A stretch of 13,810 bases of DNA. Origin: Bacteroidota bacterium. GTDB taxonomy: Bacteria > Bacteroidota > Bacteroidia > Cytophagales > Cyclobacteriaceae. A program made the translations under genes and the position numbers. This document shows, in pieces, positions 13,309-13,810 of the stretch; the stretch's first letter is position 1; each line of letters opens with the position of its first letter. The notes below the pieces were generated by a model. It was not told where the DNA came from, did not search any database, and saw only the letters and a list, made by a program, of their open reading frames with translations. The DNA lies in the NCBI GenBank assembly GCA_023431285.1, contig JAEYXN010000103.1:1-13810 (forward strand). The letters are read 5' to 3'.

Positions 13309-13810
13309 TGAACCTGCACATTCTTCCTGATAGCAAGTTTTCAGATCGTTTCTATTCTAACCTGGTCGAGCTTGGGATTGAAAGGGAAAACAATTGTATC
13401 GTTCGCACCAATGAATCGACGTTGAAGCGGGTTACGCATCCGATCCCATATGCGAGATTTGGTTCCGATGCGTTTTCACAACTGGTAGGGGATACGTTAC
13501 AATACAATAAGGTTTTTATTCATCAGTTTTCTCCCCTTATGTACCGATGGGTGGCAGAGAATAAGTTCCAAGAATTGAACTGGTGTGTCTGGGGTGCCGA
13601 TATTTACAATCTTCCCGGAATAGCGAAAGAATTCTACGAGCCGCTGACCTGGAAGCGCCACAGCAGGCACACCTGGTGGAATGACTGGCAGTACTTGCTT
13701 AAGCTCTACGCCACTAATATGTATTATCAGCGCAGGGCATTCAACAAGGTGTGCAATATCCTGACCTGGATGGACGGCGAGTTTTCATACATTGTTGAGC
13801 GGCTAAAGAT
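13308..13810 (+). CDS. WecF/GT56-like glycosyltransferase (partial, 5' part only)
   Basis: The reading frame stays open from the ATG at 13308 to the right edge, giving 167 residues. They begin MNLHILPDSKFSDRFYSNLVELG and contain VFIHQFSPLMYRWV at about 69-82 and NWCVWGADIYNLP at about 91-103. A short N-terminal strand, then H-x-F-x-P and W-G-A-D-[IL]-Y, resemble the TDP-N-acetylfucosamine:lipid II N-acetylfucosaminyltransferase family (WecF, GT56), whose E. coli member builds enterobacterial common antigen. In Bacteroidota the relatives probably use other TDP-deoxy-amino sugars. The start overlaps the flippase stop by one base, so both belong to the same operon. The C-terminal half is outside the window, and the family call is from recall of the motif. 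Confidence 0.65.
   Translation, partial: MNLHILPDSKFSDRFYSNLVELGIERENNCIVRTNESTLKRVTHPIPYARFGSDAFSQLVGDTLQYNKVFIHQFSPLMYRWVAENKFQELNWCVWGADIYNLPGIAKEFYEPLTWKRHSRHTWWNDWQYLLKLYATNMYYQRRAFNKVCNILTWMDGEFSYIVERLK

Overview
The window looks like a chromosomal segment from a member of the Bacteroidota, most likely a Cytophagales-type bacterium. Three things point there: the gene set and order (rnc-fabF-acpP diverging from an IPExxxVDY-type gene followed by pyk), the near absence of Shine-Dalgarno sequences before good start codons, and a promoter of the Bacteroidota TTTG / TAnnTTTG type before acpP. Family assignments rest on motifs read by eye; no database search was run.

Left part (1-5139), housekeeping. 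The window opens inside the N-terminal amidase domain of a glutamine-dependent NAD+ synthase (minus strand, running off the left edge). Next come rnc (RNase III), fabF (beta-ketoacyl-ACP synthase II) and acpP (acyl carrier protein), all on the minus strand and transcribed acpP to fabF to rnc. A 229-bp divergent spacer carries the acpP promoter. On the plus strand follow a small IPExxxVDY-family protein and pyk (pyruvate kinase).

Middle part (5140-9325). Behind pyk lies the only long gene-free stretch, about 457 bp. It is rich in short hairpins, a REP-like GC-rich palindrome and an 11-12 bp degenerate repeat, and has no credible ORF. A minus-strand operon follows: a 92-residue protein of unknown function, a PhnP-like metallo-beta-lactamase-fold hydrolase whose TTG start overlaps the upstream stop (TTGA), and an NFACT/RqcH-like protein. 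Divergent from it is miaA (tRNA dimethylallyltransferase).

Right part (9322-13810), cell-surface glycan assembly. A GT-B glycosyltransferase is coupled to miaA through a GTGA overlap. It converges on, and overlaps by 9 bp, a second glycosyltransferase on the minus strand. Divergent from that is a Wzx-type polysaccharide flippase, followed with a one-base overlap (TAATG) by the start of a WecF/GT56-like transferase cut by the right edge. Together these suggest the edge of an O-antigen or exopolysaccharide locus.

I see no CRISPR array, no intact insertion sequence, no tRNA or rRNA gene and no clearly novel multi-gene system. The items most worth a second look are the structured non-coding block at 5160-5596, the operator-like AT palindrome before the NAD+ synthase gene, and the small uncharacterised proteins at 3229-3651 and 7947-8225.
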